A stretch of DNA of 64,000 bases from Aeromicrobium marinum DSM 15272 (GCF_000160775.2 NZ_CM001024.1:2541241-2605240), one strand, 5' to 3'. Positions 23,951 through 33,283 are shown, numbered from the stretch's first letter. Notes: a model not told the origin generated them from the letters alone. A program made the numbers and translations.

Positions 23951-24319
23951 GTGAGCACCCCCGCCCCCACCTCCCTGTCCGAGGCCGGCGTCCGCCGCTG
24001 GTTCCGCATCGTCGCCGTCGCCGAGGCCGTCTCGTGGGCGGGTCTGCTGGTCGCGATGTTCTTCAAGTGGATCGTGCAGGCCGACCCCGAGGCGGGGATC
24101 GAAGGGGGCGTCCCGATCATGGGTCCGATCCACGGCGCCGTGTTCGTCGCCTTCGTCGCCATGTGCTTCATCGCGTGGCGCACGTTCGGATGGTCGCTCA
24201 AGACCCTCGCGGTCGCCCTGGTGTCGGCCGTGCCGCCCTTCACCACCGTGGTGTTCGAGGTGCAGGCCGGCCGCCGCGGACTGCTCGGCGAGACCGCCCC
24301 CGCTACTCCGGGTCGCTGA
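23951..24319 (+). CDS. DUF3817-type integral membrane protein
   Basis: 122 residues, three membrane spans with the DUF3817 pattern: RWFRIVAVAEAVSWAGLL at the N-terminus, GPIHGAVFVAFVA in the middle and SAVPPFTTVVFE at the end. Proteins of this family are widespread in actinobacteria and of unknown function. GTG start at 23951. Its 3' end overlaps the convergent CNNM-type gene by 17 bases. Confidence 0.75.
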   Translation: MSTPAPTSLSEAGVRRWFRIVAVAEAVSWAGLLVAMFFKWIVQADPEAGIEGGVPIMGPIHGAVFVAFVAMCFIAWRTFGWSLKTLAVALVSAVPPFTTVVFEVQAGRRGLLGETAPATPGR

Positions 24320-25649
24320 CCTCACCCGCGGGCGGCTCACCGGTGTCGGTGCGCTCGACCCGCACCCGCGCGATGCGGTACCGGTCGACCTCCTCGACGC
24401 GCAGCACCACCGCCACCTCCGACGACGCACCGGCCGGGGTCGCCTCGACCACCACGGCGTCGCCGACGCCCGGCAGGTGCCCGAGTCGCGCCACGATGAA
24501 CCCCGCGACCGTCTCGTAGGGTCCGTCCTCGAGCTCGACCCCCGTCTCGGCGGCGAAGTCCTCGATGTTGAGGCCACCCTCGACGTCCATGGAGCCGTCG
24601 ACCGCGATCGTGCGGACCACGTCCTCGGCGTCGTGCTCGTCGCGGATCTCGCCGATCAGCTCCTCGACGAGGTCCTCCAGGGTGACGATGCCGTCGGTGC
24701 CGCCGTACTCGTCGACGACCAGGGCCATGTGGGTGCCCTCGCTGCGCATCGTGGTGATGGCGGGGAAGATCTGGTTCGTCGAGGGCAGCATGACGATCGG
24801 TCGCATCACGTCGCGCACCCGCCGCCGGTCGTCGTCGCCCAGGTCGTACAGGTCGCGCACATGCACGAATCCCTCGATCTGGTCCGGGCCGCCGTCAGCC
24901 ACCGGGTAGCGCGAGTACGGCTGCTGCCGGACGAACTCGATGGAGTCGCTCAGCCGGCGGTCGGCCTTCAGGTACACCACGTCGCCGCGCGGTCGCATGA
25001 CCTCCTTGACCGTGCGCTGCGACGCCAGGAAGACGTCGTTCACGAACCGGCGCTCGTCCTCGCCCAGGCTCTCGTGACCGGACACCAGGTCGCGCAGCTC
25101 CTCCTCGCTGATGTCCTCGCTGACGGCGTGGGGGTCGCCGCCGAGCAGACGCACCACCGCGTTGGTCGAGATGGACAGCAGCCAGATGACCGGTCGCATC
25201 GCGGTGGCGAACCGGTCGAGCGGCGGCGCGACCAGCAGCGACAGCTGGGCGGAGCGTTGGAGGGCGAACCGCTTGGGCACGAGCTCACCGAACACGAGCG
25301 ACAGGTAGGCGATGAACAGCGTCAGCAGCACCAGCGCGGTGGTGTCGGCCGCGCCCTCGGGCAGGCCGGCGTCGACCAGGTAGGGGGCGAAGTCGGGCGC
25401 CAGCGTCGACCCGCCGTAGGCCGCCGACAAGAAGCCCGCCACGGTCACCCCGATCTGCACCGCGGCGAGGAACCGGTTGGGGTTGCGGGCCACGGCCGCC
25501 ACGCGCACACCTCGGGCGCTCTGACTCTCCATCCGTGACAGCTGGCTCTCGCGCAGGGAGACCAGGGCCAGCTCGGTCGCGGCGAACACCCCGCCCACCA
25601 GCACGAACATGACGACGAGGGCCAGGTTGAACAGTGTCTGTTGGTCCAC
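24303..25649 (-). CDS. CorC/HlyC-type (CNNM) membrane protein with CBS domains
   Basis: 448 residues. Order: DUF21 membrane domain with three or four spans (about 5-190, motif FGELVPKRFALQ), a CBS pair (about 205-340, with VVDEYGGTDGIVTLEDLVEE) and a C-terminal CorC_HlyC domain. The family is linked to Mg2+/Co2+ efflux or resistance. GTG 25649 was chosen because GGGAG lies immediately before it and the first membrane span begins eight residues later; the open frame further upstream runs into a repeat and is not coding. Confidence 0.85.
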   Translation of the reverse strand: MDQQTLFNLALVVMFVLVGGVFAATELALVSLRESQLSRMESQSARGVRVAAVARNPNRFLAAVQIGVTVAGFLSAAYGGSTLAPDFAPYLVDAGLPEGAADTTALVLLTLFIAYLSLVFGELVPKRFALQRSAQLSLLVAPPLDRFATAMRPVIWLLSISTNAVVRLLGGDPHAVSEDISEEELRDLVSGHESLGEDERRFVNDVFLASQRTVKEVMRPRGDVVYLKADRRLSDSIEFVRQQPYSRYPVADGGPDQIEGFVHVRDLYDLGDDDRRRVRDVMRPIVMLPSTNQIFPAITTMRSEGTHMALVVDEYGGTDGIVTLEDLVEELIGEIRDEHDAEDVVRTIAVDGSMDVEGGLNIEDFAAETGVELEDGPYETVAGFIVARLGHLPGVGDAVVVEATPAGASSEVAVVLRVEEVDRYRIARVRVERTDTGEPPAGEVSDPE

Positions 25650-25684
25650 CTCCCTGATCCTACGGATCCCTCCCTCCCCCACCG

Positions 25685-25802
25685 GGGCGGTGGATTCGCG
25701 ACCGAATGGCCTCCGCGGTGGACATGCGACCGAAACAGGCCCCATTCGGTCCCATCTGCACCACCCCGGGGGATTCGGTCGCGGATCCACCGCCCCGGGG
25801 GG
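25685..25802. repeat. Palindromic repeat PAL-B, copy 1
   Basis: Bounded by GGTGGATTCGCGACCG and its inverse CGGTCGCGGATCCACC, with internal half-modules (GGTGGACATGCGACCG). It fills the gap between two minus-strand genes. Related copies lie at 49312-49401, inside a coding sequence, and 61728-61820. Confidence 0.75.
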
Positions 25803-27050
25803 TCAGCGCAGGGGGTCGAAGGACTGCAGGAGGGGGTGCGCCTGGCCGCGGACGATGCGGTCGGCGAGCAGCCGGCCGCTCAGCGGACCCAGCGCGATAC
25901 CCCACATGCCGTGGCCACCGGCCACGAAGACACCGGGCGTCCGGGTCGCCCCGACGAGCGGGAGTCCGTCGACGGTGCAGGGCCGCGAGCCGACCCACTC
26001 GTCGGTACGGGCCTCCCAGTCGACACCCCGCAGCATCGGTCGGGCGGCCGCGACGATCGCGTCGACCCGGCGGCGGTCCAGGGGAGCATCGGGCTTGCGG
26101 AACTCCATCATCCCCGCGACCCGGAAGGCGTCCTCCGCGCCGGGCGGGCCGAGCGGCGTGCACGCCACCCGCTGCGCCGGGAAGTAGATCGGCCCGACGG
26201 GCTGGTGCTCCGGGCGCACGGTGAAGCTGTAGCCGCGGCCGGCCTGCACGACCGACCGCACGCCGTGGGGACGGACCAGGGACCCCAGCCACGTGCCCGT
26301 GGCGACCACGGCCGCGTCGGCGACGAGCCGGTCGCGCCCCACGCGCACCTCCACCCCGGCGCCGACCCGCTCCACCCCCACCACGTCGCCCACCACGAGG
26401 CGACCGCCCCGCTCGACCACGGCCTCGCCGAGCGCCCGCACGTACCGGCCGGGGTCGATGAAGCGCTGGTCGTGCAGGCGGGCGCCGCAGGTGACGGCCT
26501 CACCCAGCGCCGGCTCGAGCGCATGGATCTGGGCAGCGTCGAGCAGGTCGTAGGCGACCTCACCGCCGAGGTCACCCACCTGCTCGAACTCGTGCACCAG
26601 CACGCGCCGGTCGGACTCGGAGGTGAACGCGGCGAGGAACGGCGAGGCCGCCTTGGTCGGTTCGGCGATCTGCATCTGGTCGAAGGCGTCGAAGGCGAGC
26701 CGGTTGGCCTGCGCGAACACCGCCATCGCCGACCGCCACCGGCCGGGCGTGCAGTGCCGCGTGAAGTCGGCCAACCACTTGAGCAGCCGGGGGTTGGCGG
26801 TGGGCGGCACGTACACCGGTGAGGACGAGCTGAGCGTCGCCTTGATGCCGGCGCCCAGGATGGCCGGGTCGGGCAGCGGCAGGGTCAGGGCCGGGGCGAG
26901 CCACCCGGCGTTGCCCCAGGACGAGCCGGCGGCGACGCCCTGTCGGTCGACGACGGTGACCTCGACACCGTCACGCTGCAGGTACCAGGCCGTCGCCAGA
27001 CCGACCATGCCGGCACCGACCACCACCACGTGTCCGGGTCGTTGCGTCAT
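25803..27050 (-). CDS. DadA-like FAD-dependent amino-acid oxidoreductase
   Basis: 415 residues, DAO superfamily. The N-terminal Rossmann motif is VVVGAGMVGLATAWYL (about 9-24); the C-terminal FAD motif is GVFVAGGHGMWGIALGP, followed by the terminal helix GRLLADRI. Similar proteins deaminate D-amino acids to keto acids using a membrane or soluble electron acceptor. ATG 27050 has GGAGG eight bases upstream. It is close to glycine oxidase (ThiO)-type sequences too, but no thiamine genes are nearby. Confidence 0.8.
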   Translation of the reverse strand: MTQRPGHVVVVGAGMVGLATAWYLQRDGVEVTVVDRQGVAAGSSWGNAGWLAPALTLPLPDPAILGAGIKATLSSSSPVYVPPTANPRLLKWLADFTRHCTPGRWRSAMAVFAQANRLAFDAFDQMQIAEPTKAASPFLAAFTSESDRRVLVHEFEQVGDLGGEVAYDLLDAAQIHALEPALGEAVTCGARLHDQRFIDPGRYVRALGEAVVERGGRLVVGDVVGVERVGAGVEVRVGRDRLVADAAVVATGTWLGSLVRPHGVRSVVQAGRGYSFTVRPEHQPVGPIYFPAQRVACTPLGPPGAEDAFRVAGMMEFRKPDAPLDRRRVDAIVAAARPMLRGVDWEARTDEWVGSRPCTVDGLPLVGATRTPGVFVAGGHGMWGIALGPLSGRLLADRIVRGQAHPLLQSFDPLR

Positions 27051-27145
27051 CGGATCGCCTCCTGCTCCGAGGCTACGCTGCCGACCGGTGCATGTTCCCC
27101 GGCAGATGGGTACTGTCGAGGGGACCACCCATCACGAGGAGTGAG

Positions 27146-27529
27146 ATGCCCTTCCGCAGCAAGAAGCCGACCGTCCGCGACAACTACGACGACCTGGTGG
27201 CACAGGCCGACGTGCTGCGTCAGCAGCTCGCCGAGCGCGCGCCCGACGTCCGCGACGCCGTCGTCGCCCGCCTCAGCGAAGGCGCCGGCGAGCTCCGCAA
27301 CCGGCTGCCAGAGATCCGCGACAGCCTCGTCGAGCGGCTGCCCGACGACGTGGCCGACCGGCTGCCCGAGTCGGTCAAGCCGAAGAAGAAGTCGCGCCTC
27401 AAGAAGGTCGTCGTGGTCGGTGCCGTGGCCACGGTCGCCGGTGTCGTCCTGTCGAAGATGAAGACCGATCCGGCTCCCCCGCCGCCGCCGGCCTACCAGC
27501 CGCCCGCCCCCGCGGGCCCGGCTTCCTGA
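27146..27529 (+). CDS. Hypothetical protein with amphipathic helix, one membrane span and Pro-rich tail
   Basis: 127 residues, not recognised. The N-terminal two thirds form a charged helix with heptad-like LAERAPDVRDAVVARL and LPEIRDSLVERLPDDV segments, then a Lys-rich stretch (KPKKKSRLKK), one membrane span (about 89-103) and a Pro/Ala-rich tail. It probably sits in the membrane with the coiled region inside. ATG 27146 follows ACGAGGAG closely. A strong bidirectional hairpin lies just downstream. Confidence 0.7.
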   Translation: MPFRSKKPTVRDNYDDLVAQADVLRQQLAERAPDVRDAVVARLSEGAGELRNRLPEIRDSLVERLPDDVADRLPESVKPKKKSRLKKVVVVGAVATVAGVVLSKMKTDPAPPPPPAYQPPAPAGPAS

Positions 27530-27548
27530 CCCGCCGCAGGCCCACCAC

Positions 27549-27585
27549 GAACCCGGCCCCCGTCATCGCGACGGGGGCCGGGTTC
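27549..27585. terminator. Bidirectional terminator hairpin
   Basis: A 16-bp perfect stem (27549-27564 with 27570-27585, arms starting GAACCCGGCCCC) and the 5-base loop ATCGC lie between the convergent small membrane gene and the lipase gene. The right flank GTTGGT is weakly T-rich. Location between two gene ends supports termination for both strands. Confidence 0.75.
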
Positions 27586-27605
27586 GTTGGTCCGTGGACC
27601 GGCGG

Positions 27606-28559
27606 TCAGAGCGTCCCGACGAAGGGCAGCACCAACCGGCAGCGCACCGGCTGCGCGGAGGCCGGGTCGAGCGCGTTCAGCATCAGCCGGCCGGTGTTCG
27701 GGCTGGCCACGATCTGGAAGTGCTCGGAGAAGTCCCACGGGCACACCTTCTGCAGATCGATGTTGGTCATGCCCGGCGAGAAGCCGCTCGTGTAGGGGAT
27801 GACCAGCTCGTCGTACCGGGTGACGATGTTCGTGTAGGTGATGCCCGGCACCGCCGGACCGCCATCGGCCCGCAACCGGGTGAAGAAGTCTCCCCCGGTC
27901 AGCAGCTGGGGACCCGACGCGAAGTACAGCTCGAGCGCACCGAACAGCAGCGGCGTCAACCCGAACGGCGTCCCGAGGACTGCGAGGTTCGCGAGACCGA
28001 GCGGGTTGGTGCCGTTCCAGAGCGGGGCGATCGACACGTACTGGTTGATCTTCGCCGCACCGCCCAGGAACTTGGCGTACGCGTTGGGCACCACGGTGCC
28101 CTCGGAGTGGCCGACGATGTCGACCTGCGTGGCGCCGGTGGCGGCGAGCACCTCGTCGATGAAGGCGCCGAGCTCGGCCGCGCTCTCCTCGATGAGGGTG
28201 AAGCCGCCGAACTGCGTGAGCGGCAGCGGAGCACCCGCGGGAATGCCGTAGGTGAGGGCGAAGACGCAGTAGCCGTTGTTCTTGAGCAGCGGCGACATGG
28301 TCTGCCAGTTGGTGTTCTTGTTGCCCGACAGCCCGTGCACCAGCACGACCGGCCGGGGGTGTGCCGCGGTGGGCTTGCAGGCGAAGTCGTTCGCGCCCGG
28401 CGGGTCGGCGTCCAGGTTCAGACCGGCGAGCACCGCCGACGGCAGGAACGAGTACGGCACCGGCAGCGGCCGGGGCGTCGCCGCCTGGCCCGGACCGGCG
28501 AGGCCGATGGTGGCGAACAGTGCAAGGACGGCACCGAGGACGACGGACCTGCGGATCAT
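27606..28559 (-). CDS. Secreted lipase/esterase (lipase class 2 type)
   Basis: 317 residues with a clear signal peptide (RRSVVLGAVLALFATIGLAG, cleavage near AQA at 25-27). Alpha/beta-hydrolase motifs: oxyanion HGLSGNK after VVLVH, and the nucleophile elbow GHSEG. The D and H of the triad lie in the C-terminal third. It resembles EstA/LipA-type extracellular triacylglycerol lipases of actinobacteria. ATG 28559 is preceded by GGGAGGGAAG. Confidence 0.88.
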   Translation of the reverse strand: MIRRSVVLGAVLALFATIGLAGPGQAATPRPLPVPYSFLPSAVLAGLNLDADPPGANDFACKPTAAHPRPVVLVHGLSGNKNTNWQTMSPLLKNNGYCVFALTYGIPAGAPLPLTQFGGFTLIEESAAELGAFIDEVLAATGATQVDIVGHSEGTVVPNAYAKFLGGAAKINQYVSIAPLWNGTNPLGLANLAVLGTPFGLTPLLFGALELYFASGPQLLTGGDFFTRLRADGGPAVPGITYTNIVTRYDELVIPYTSGFSPGMTNIDLQKVCPWDFSEHFQIVASPNTGRLMLNALDPASAQPVRCRLVLPFVGTL

Positions 28560-28669
28560 GGGCTTCCCTCCCGTGGCGGAGATCACAACCTAGCGCAGCC
28601 GGCGCCGGCTGACCGATCAGTGCGCGTGCACCCGGGCGCGGGTTGCCCGCAGGTGAGAGCATCGGTCGC

Positions 28670-29152
28670 ATGATGCGTACCGCCAAGCGGGTGGCCCTGG
28701 AGACGGTGGGGTGGATCCTCGTCGTCGCCGGCGTCGCGGCGCTGGTGCTGCCCGGCCCGGGCCTCATCCTGCTGTTCGCCGGCGTCGCCGTGCTGTCCCA
28801 GCAGTACGAGTGGGCCGAGCGACAGGTCGACCCCCTCAAGTACCGCGCCATGAAGGGCGCCGCGTACGGGGTGGCGTCGTGGAGCCGGATCGCCCTGTCC
28901 CTGCTGGGCGTCTCCTGGTTGGCGGCCTGCGGCGTCGTGTGGCTCGTCGACCCGGACCAGCCCGACTGGTGGCCGGTGGCCGACGCCCTGTGGTTGCCCG
29001 GCGGGGCCGCCACCGGCGTCTCGCTCGTGGTCTCCGCCGCTCTGGCCCTCGCGCTGGTGGTGTGGAGCTATCACCGGTTCAACGGCAAGCCCGAGGCGCT
29101 CGAGGAGCTGGAGCGGCAGAAGGACGCCGCCGACGAGAAGTGGGGCCGCTGA
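28670..29152 (+). CDS. PGPGW-type transmembrane protein
   Basis: 160 residues. The first membrane hairpin contains LVLPGPGLILLFAGVAVLS, diagnostic of the PGPGW family; a second hydrophobic pair lies at about 75-90 and 105-130, and the C-terminus is a charged helix. Function unknown in the family. ATG 28670 (MMRTAK) follows a GGTGAGAG region; the gene is divergent from the lipase. Confidence 0.8.
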   Translation: MMRTAKRVALETVGWILVVAGVAALVLPGPGLILLFAGVAVLSQQYEWAERQVDPLKYRAMKGAAYGVASWSRIALSLLGVSWLAACGVVWLVDPDQPDWWPVADALWLPGGAATGVSLVVSAALALALVVWSYHRFNGKPEALEELERQKDAADEKWGR

Positions 29153-29211
29153 GCGGTCTCCCCGGAGACGACGAAACCCCCCACCGCGGAGGTGAGGGGA
29201 GCCGGTGCTGG

Positions 29212-29284
29212 TGCGCCCGAAGGGATTCGAACCCCTAACCTTCTGATCCGTAGTCAGATGCTCTATCCGTTGAGCTACGGGCGC
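29212..29284 (-). tRNA. tRNA-Arg (ACG)
   Basis: 73 bases without encoded CCA. Acceptor stem GCGCCCG/CGGGCGC, D-arm AGCTC...GAGC, anticodon stem TCTGA/TCAGA around loop CTACGGA giving anticodon ACG, and T-arm with GGTTCGAAT. It reads the CGN Arg codons, the major Arg codons in this G+C-rich genome, via A34-to-I editing. Confidence 0.97.
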
Positions 29285-29350
29285 GCCGCCCCCGCGGCGA
29301 CGCGAGGACTGCATGAGTCTAGCGGGTCCGGTCGGGGAGGTCGAAACCGC

Positions 29351-29701
29351 CTAGGCGTCGCTGTCCGCGGCCCCGGCGATGTCCTCCTGCAGCAGCGGCG
29401 ACAGCCCCGCGGCGGCCTCCAGCAGGTGCCCGACCTCGGGCGTGCTGAGCCGGTACGACACCGTGCCGCCGGCCCGGCTGGACGTCACGAGACCCGCCCG
29501 CCGGAGCACGGCGAGCTGCTGGGAGAGGTTCGACGAGGACGTGCCGAGCACGGCGAGCAGGTCGCGGACCTGCCGCGGCCCGTCCTGCAGCAGCTCGAGC
29601 ACCCGGATGCGGACCGGGTGCCCGAGCGTGCGGAACAGCGTCGCTGTCGGGTCGGGCAGGACGACCGGCGAGGGCTGGACCCGATGAGCCGGTGCTGTCA
29701 C
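29351..29701 (-). CDS. ArsR-family winged-helix regulator
   Basis: 116 residues, HTH_20/ArsR type: LFRTLGHPVRIRVLELL at 22-38, recognition helix region SSNLSQQLAVLRRAGLV and wing SRAGGTVSYRLS. No metal-binding Cys pair (CxC) is visible, so it is not a classical arsenite/metal sensor. It begins with GTG and sits 10 bases downstream of the pckG stop on the same strand, possibly co-transcribed. Confidence 0.85.
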   Translation of the reverse strand: MTAPAHRVQPSPVVLPDPTATLFRTLGHPVRIRVLELLQDGPRQVRDLLAVLGTSSSNLSQQLAVLRRAGLVTSSRAGGTVSYRLSTPEVGHLLEAAAGLSPLLQEDIAGAADSDA

Positions 29702-29711
29702 GAGGCCGCGG

Positions 29712-31550
29712 TCAGCTGCCGGCGGCGTCGATGTCTGCGGCGACCCGGCGGTGGGCCTCCCAGATCTCCTCGGGCAGTCCCACGAACTGCTTGAGGTGCT
29801 CCTCGCGGTAGCCGATCTCCTGCTTCCAGCGCTCGATGTCGATGGTCAGCAGGGTGTCGAGGTCACCCGGCTCGATCTCGAGGCCCTCGAGCAGCAGCTC
29901 GTCCTTCGTCGGGATCATGCCGACCGGGGTCGGGTTGCCCTTGACCAGTCCGTTCTTGGACTCGATCAGCCACACCAGGGCGCGCACGTTCTCGCGGAAC
30001 CCGGGCCACAGGAAGTGCCCGTCCTCGGGATCGCGCTGGAACCAGTTGACGTGGGCGAAGATCGGCTTCTCGGTGGTCTTGCCGAGCACGTCGAGCCAGT
30101 GCTGGGCGTAGTCGCCCTCGCCGTACGACATGAACGGACGCATGGACATCGGGTCGTAGCGCAGCACGCCCTCGAGGCCGTCGGCCGCGAAGGTCGCCTC
30201 GGCACCGAGCGTCAGACCGTCGTACACGCCCTCGGCGACGTCGGTGAACGAGCGGATCAGCGGCTCACGGTCACGCGTGCGGCCGCCGAAGATGATCGCG
30301 TCGACCGGCACGCCGGCCGGGTTGGCGTAGCCCTCGGCCAGGTTCGGCACGTTGGCCATCGTGGTGGTGAAGCGGCTGTTGGGGTGCGCCCAGGCCTCGT
30401 CGGCCGTCTCCGGCGAACGGTCGGCGATGCGCTCGCCCTTCCAGTCCAGCCAGCCGTCGAGGTCGGTGGGGTGCTCCTTGGTCTTGCCCTCCCACCACAC
30501 CTCCTGCGTCTTCTCGTTGTAGGCCACGTTGGTGAAGATCGTCCCGGTGCCCGGCTGGATCGCGTCGATCGCGGTGGGGTTGGACTTCTCGTTGGTGTCG
30601 CGGGCGACACCGAACACACCGAACTCGGGGTTGAAGGCGTAGAGCCGGCCGTCCTCGCCCGGCCACAGCCAAGCGATGTCGTCGCCGTAGAACTCGATCT
30701 CGTACCGGTCGCCCAGGGTGTCGGGGGCCAGCGTCATCGACAGGTTGGTCTTGCCCGACGCCGACGGGAAGCCGCCAACGATGTTGTGGACCTCGCCGGT
30801 CTGCTTGTCCTTGACGCCCAGCAACAGGAACTGCTCCACGAGGAAGCCGTTCTTCCAGCCGTCGTAGGACGCCAGGCGCAGGCCGTGGGCGATCTTGCCG
30901 AGGAGCGCGTTGCCGCCGTAGGACGAGCCGAAGTGCAGGATCGTGCGCTCGTCGGCGATCGTGTAGAAGTAGCGCTTGTCGTCCGGCGTGCCCTGGCCGA
31001 GGTTCGGCAGGTCGCCCGTGACGTGCACGGCGCGCACGAAGTGGTCGGGCTCGGCGAGCTCGTTGATGTAGTTCACGCCGACGCGGGCCATGCGGATCAT
31101 GTGCAGCACCACGGTGCGGGCATCGGTGATCTCGACACCGGCGGCGAACTTCTCCAGCGGCGAACCCTGCGGGGCCATCAGGTAGGGGACGACGTACATC
31201 GTCTTGCCCTCCGAGGCGCCCTGGACCAACGAGAGGTAGTTCTCCTTGGCCTGGTCCGACGGCTGCCAGTTGTTGTACAGGCCCTTGTCGGACTCGTCGC
31301 TGGTGGCGACGATGGTGCGCTCCTCGGCCCGGGCGGTGTCCTTGATGTAGGACCGCGAGTAGGTGCGACCGCCCGTGACCGGCTGCAGCTCCCCGGCGTC
31401 GAGCGCCTCCTGCACGAGGCGGGCGTCGTCGTCGGCACCGACGACCTCGACCCGCTCGGCGCCGGTGATGCCCGCCCAGTACTTGACGTACTCACGCACG
31501 TGGGGGTTGGTCAGTCCTGCTGCATCGAGCGCTGCGTCGACATCTGCCAT
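29712..31550 (-). CDS. pckG: Phosphoenolpyruvate carboxykinase (GTP)
   Basis: 612 residues, the normal length of GTP-type PEPCK. Substrate site FGSSYGGNALLGKIA (about 207-221), P-loop GGFPSASGKTN (259-269) and a kinase-2 Asp pair in YGDDIAWL are clear. It converts oxaloacetate and GTP to PEP, feeding gluconeogenesis from fatty or organic acids. Oddly, the P-loop position that is a hyper-reactive Cys in most GTP-PEPCKs (FPSACGKTN) is Ser265 here (codon TCG). ATG 31550 was chosen; the longer frame upstream is antisense to the MFS gene. Confidence 0.95.
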   Translation of the reverse strand: MADVDAALDAAGLTNPHVREYVKYWAGITGAERVEVVGADDDARLVQEALDAGELQPVTGGRTYSRSYIKDTARAEERTIVATSDESDKGLYNNWQPSDQAKENYLSLVQGASEGKTMYVVPYLMAPQGSPLEKFAAGVEITDARTVVLHMIRMARVGVNYINELAEPDHFVRAVHVTGDLPNLGQGTPDDKRYFYTIADERTILHFGSSYGGNALLGKIAHGLRLASYDGWKNGFLVEQFLLLGVKDKQTGEVHNIVGGFPSASGKTNLSMTLAPDTLGDRYEIEFYGDDIAWLWPGEDGRLYAFNPEFGVFGVARDTNEKSNPTAIDAIQPGTGTIFTNVAYNEKTQEVWWEGKTKEHPTDLDGWLDWKGERIADRSPETADEAWAHPNSRFTTTMANVPNLAEGYANPAGVPVDAIIFGGRTRDREPLIRSFTDVAEGVYDGLTLGAEATFAADGLEGVLRYDPMSMRPFMSYGEGDYAQHWLDVLGKTTEKPIFAHVNWFQRDPEDGHFLWPGFRENVRALVWLIESKNGLVKGNPTPVGMIPTKDELLLEGLEIEPGDLDTLLTIDIERWKQEIGYREEHLKQFVGLPEEIWEAHRRVAADIDAAGS

Positions 31551-31612
31551 GGCCGGCTGGTCCCTTCGGTCCTCGGGTGATGCGCCGCACTCTATAGGAG
31601 TTGCAGATTCCT

Positions 31613-33052
31613 TCAACGAGCGGTCAGGACCGACGGTCGCGGTGCCCCTGCCGCGGCCAGCGAGCGACCCCGACGCGACTGCGGACCGGCCGGCACGAGC
31701 AGTCCGGCGAGCGCCGCCAGCAGCATCACCGCGGACAGCACCGCGAACGTGACGACGTACCCGGTCTCCGTCGCGAACCCGGACGGCTGCACGGTGGCGG
31801 TCACGATGCTCGTGGCGACGGCGGCCCCGACGGCTCCACCCATCGTGCGGAGGTTGGCGTTCATGCCCGTGGCGACGCCCGTCTGCTCGGCGGGGACGGC
31901 CGCGACGATCAGGTTGGCGAGCAGGGCGAACACCAGTCCGATGCCGACGCTGGTGATGCCCACGCCGACCGCGACGTGCCAGGCGGCGTCGTGCCAGGTC
32001 GCCGTGAGGGCCATGCCGGTCGACGAGATGCCGCAGGCGGCCACGACCAGCAGGCGAGGATCGATGCGCCGGCTGAGCGGCGTGGCGACCAGGCCCATCA
32101 CGAAGGTCGCGGCCGCGGCGGGCAGCATCACCAGGCCCGCCTGGGTGACGGTGAGCCCGAGCCCGTAGCCGGACGCCGTGGGGGTCTGCAGCAGCTGCGG
32201 CGTGAACCCGAACGACGCGTACATCGAGAAGCCGACCAGCAGGGCCACCAGGTGCGTGGTCCACACCGCCTTCAGCCGCATCATCCGCAGGTCGATGACC
32301 GGGGCGCGGGCCGTGTTCTCGGCCCGGACCCAGCCCAGCAGGACGACCACGCCCGCCACCGCGAACCCGAGGACCGCGGGCGACGTCCACCCCCACGTGG
32401 GTCCCTGGCTCACCGCCAGCAACAGGCAGGACAGCCAGCCCGCCAGCAGCACCGCCGGGGCGATGCTGACGCCCCCGGTGGCCCGCACCGGCGACGTCGG
32501 GATCACGAGGGCAGCAGCCAGCGCGGCGCCACCCGCCACGACCGCGGGCGGCACGAACAGCCAGTGCAGCCCGATCAGGTCGATGAGCGGACCGGCGACG
32601 ACGATGCCGACCCCGAACCCGACCGCCAGCAGCGAGGAGGTGACGCTGATGGCCGAGGAGCGGCGGTGCTCGGGCATCTCATCGCGGATGATGCCGAACG
32701 CCAGCGGGATGACGCCTCCGCCGATGCCCTGGATGACCCGGGCGGCGATCATCACCTCGATCGTCGGGGCGACGGCCGCGACGAGCGCGCCGACCGCCAA
32801 CGCGGCCACGGCGAACACCAGCATGCGGTTCTTGCCGTAGGCGTCGCCCAGCCGGCCGATGATCGGCGTCGCGATGGACGCGGCCAGCAGCTGGGCCGTG
32901 ACGATCCACGAGGCCTGGGCCTGCGAGGCGCCGAACTGCTCCTGCACGAGCGGCAGGGTCGGCACCGACATCGACTGCAGCAGGGAGAACGACATGACCG
33001 AGGCGGCGAGCACGGCGAACACCACCCCGGGGTGGGTTCGGCGGGTCGTCAC
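31613..33052 (-). CDS. MFS exporter, DHA2-like
   Basis: About 479 residues with 13-14 membrane spans. Motif A-like GRLGDAYGKNRM (between spans 2 and 3) and motif C-like RVIQGIGGGVIPLAFGII are those of drug:H+ antiporters of the DHA2 group. GTG 33052 is preferred because AGAGGA lies eight bases upstream; ATG 33082 ten codons earlier is the alternative. The substrate cannot be deduced. It is preceded by a cluster of palindromic repeats. Confidence 0.85.
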   Translation of the reverse strand: MTTRRTHPGVVFAVLAASVMSFSLLQSMSVPTLPLVQEQFGASQAQASWIVTAQLLAASIATPIIGRLGDAYGKNRMLVFAVAALAVGALVAAVAPTIEVMIAARVIQGIGGGVIPLAFGIIRDEMPEHRRSSAISVTSSLLAVGFGVGIVVAGPLIDLIGLHWLFVPPAVVAGGAALAAALVIPTSPVRATGGVSIAPAVLLAGWLSCLLLAVSQGPTWGWTSPAVLGFAVAGVVVLLGWVRAENTARAPVIDLRMMRLKAVWTTHLVALLVGFSMYASFGFTPQLLQTPTASGYGLGLTVTQAGLVMLPAAAATFVMGLVATPLSRRIDPRLLVVAACGISSTGMALTATWHDAAWHVAVGVGITSVGIGLVFALLANLIVAAVPAEQTGVATGMNANLRTMGGAVGAAVATSIVTATVQPSGFATETGYVVTFAVLSAVMLLAALAGLLVPAGPQSRRGRSLAAAGAPRPSVLTAR

Positions 33053-33123
33053 AGGCCAATCCTCTCGAGGGAACTCGACCATACTAGTTGCTCGGTGCAT
33101 CTATTCGCACCTCGCCCACCCCC

Positions 33124-33283
33124 GGTGGTTGAGGTGGCGCGAGGAACGAGCGCCCTCGAAACCACCAGCCCGGCACCACCAACCTGGTTTCGAGGCTCCT
33201 CGCAGAGCTCGTCGCACCTCAACCACCGGACCGGCCCCGCCCCCCGGTGGTTGAGGTGCGCGCCCGCGAGCCTCGAAACCACC
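33124..33283. repeat. Palindromic repeat PAL-C cluster, left (three copies)
   Basis: Three units of about 38-43 bases: 33124-33166 (forward), 33185-33227 (inverted) and 33246-33283 (forward). Each has GGTGGTTGAGG at one end and CCTCGAAACCACC at the other, with a variable middle (GAACGAG or GCAGAGCTCGTCG). With three more copies at 33644-33816 they bracket a GIY-YIG nuclease gene; a seventh copy is at 57635-57672. Confidence 0.9.
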
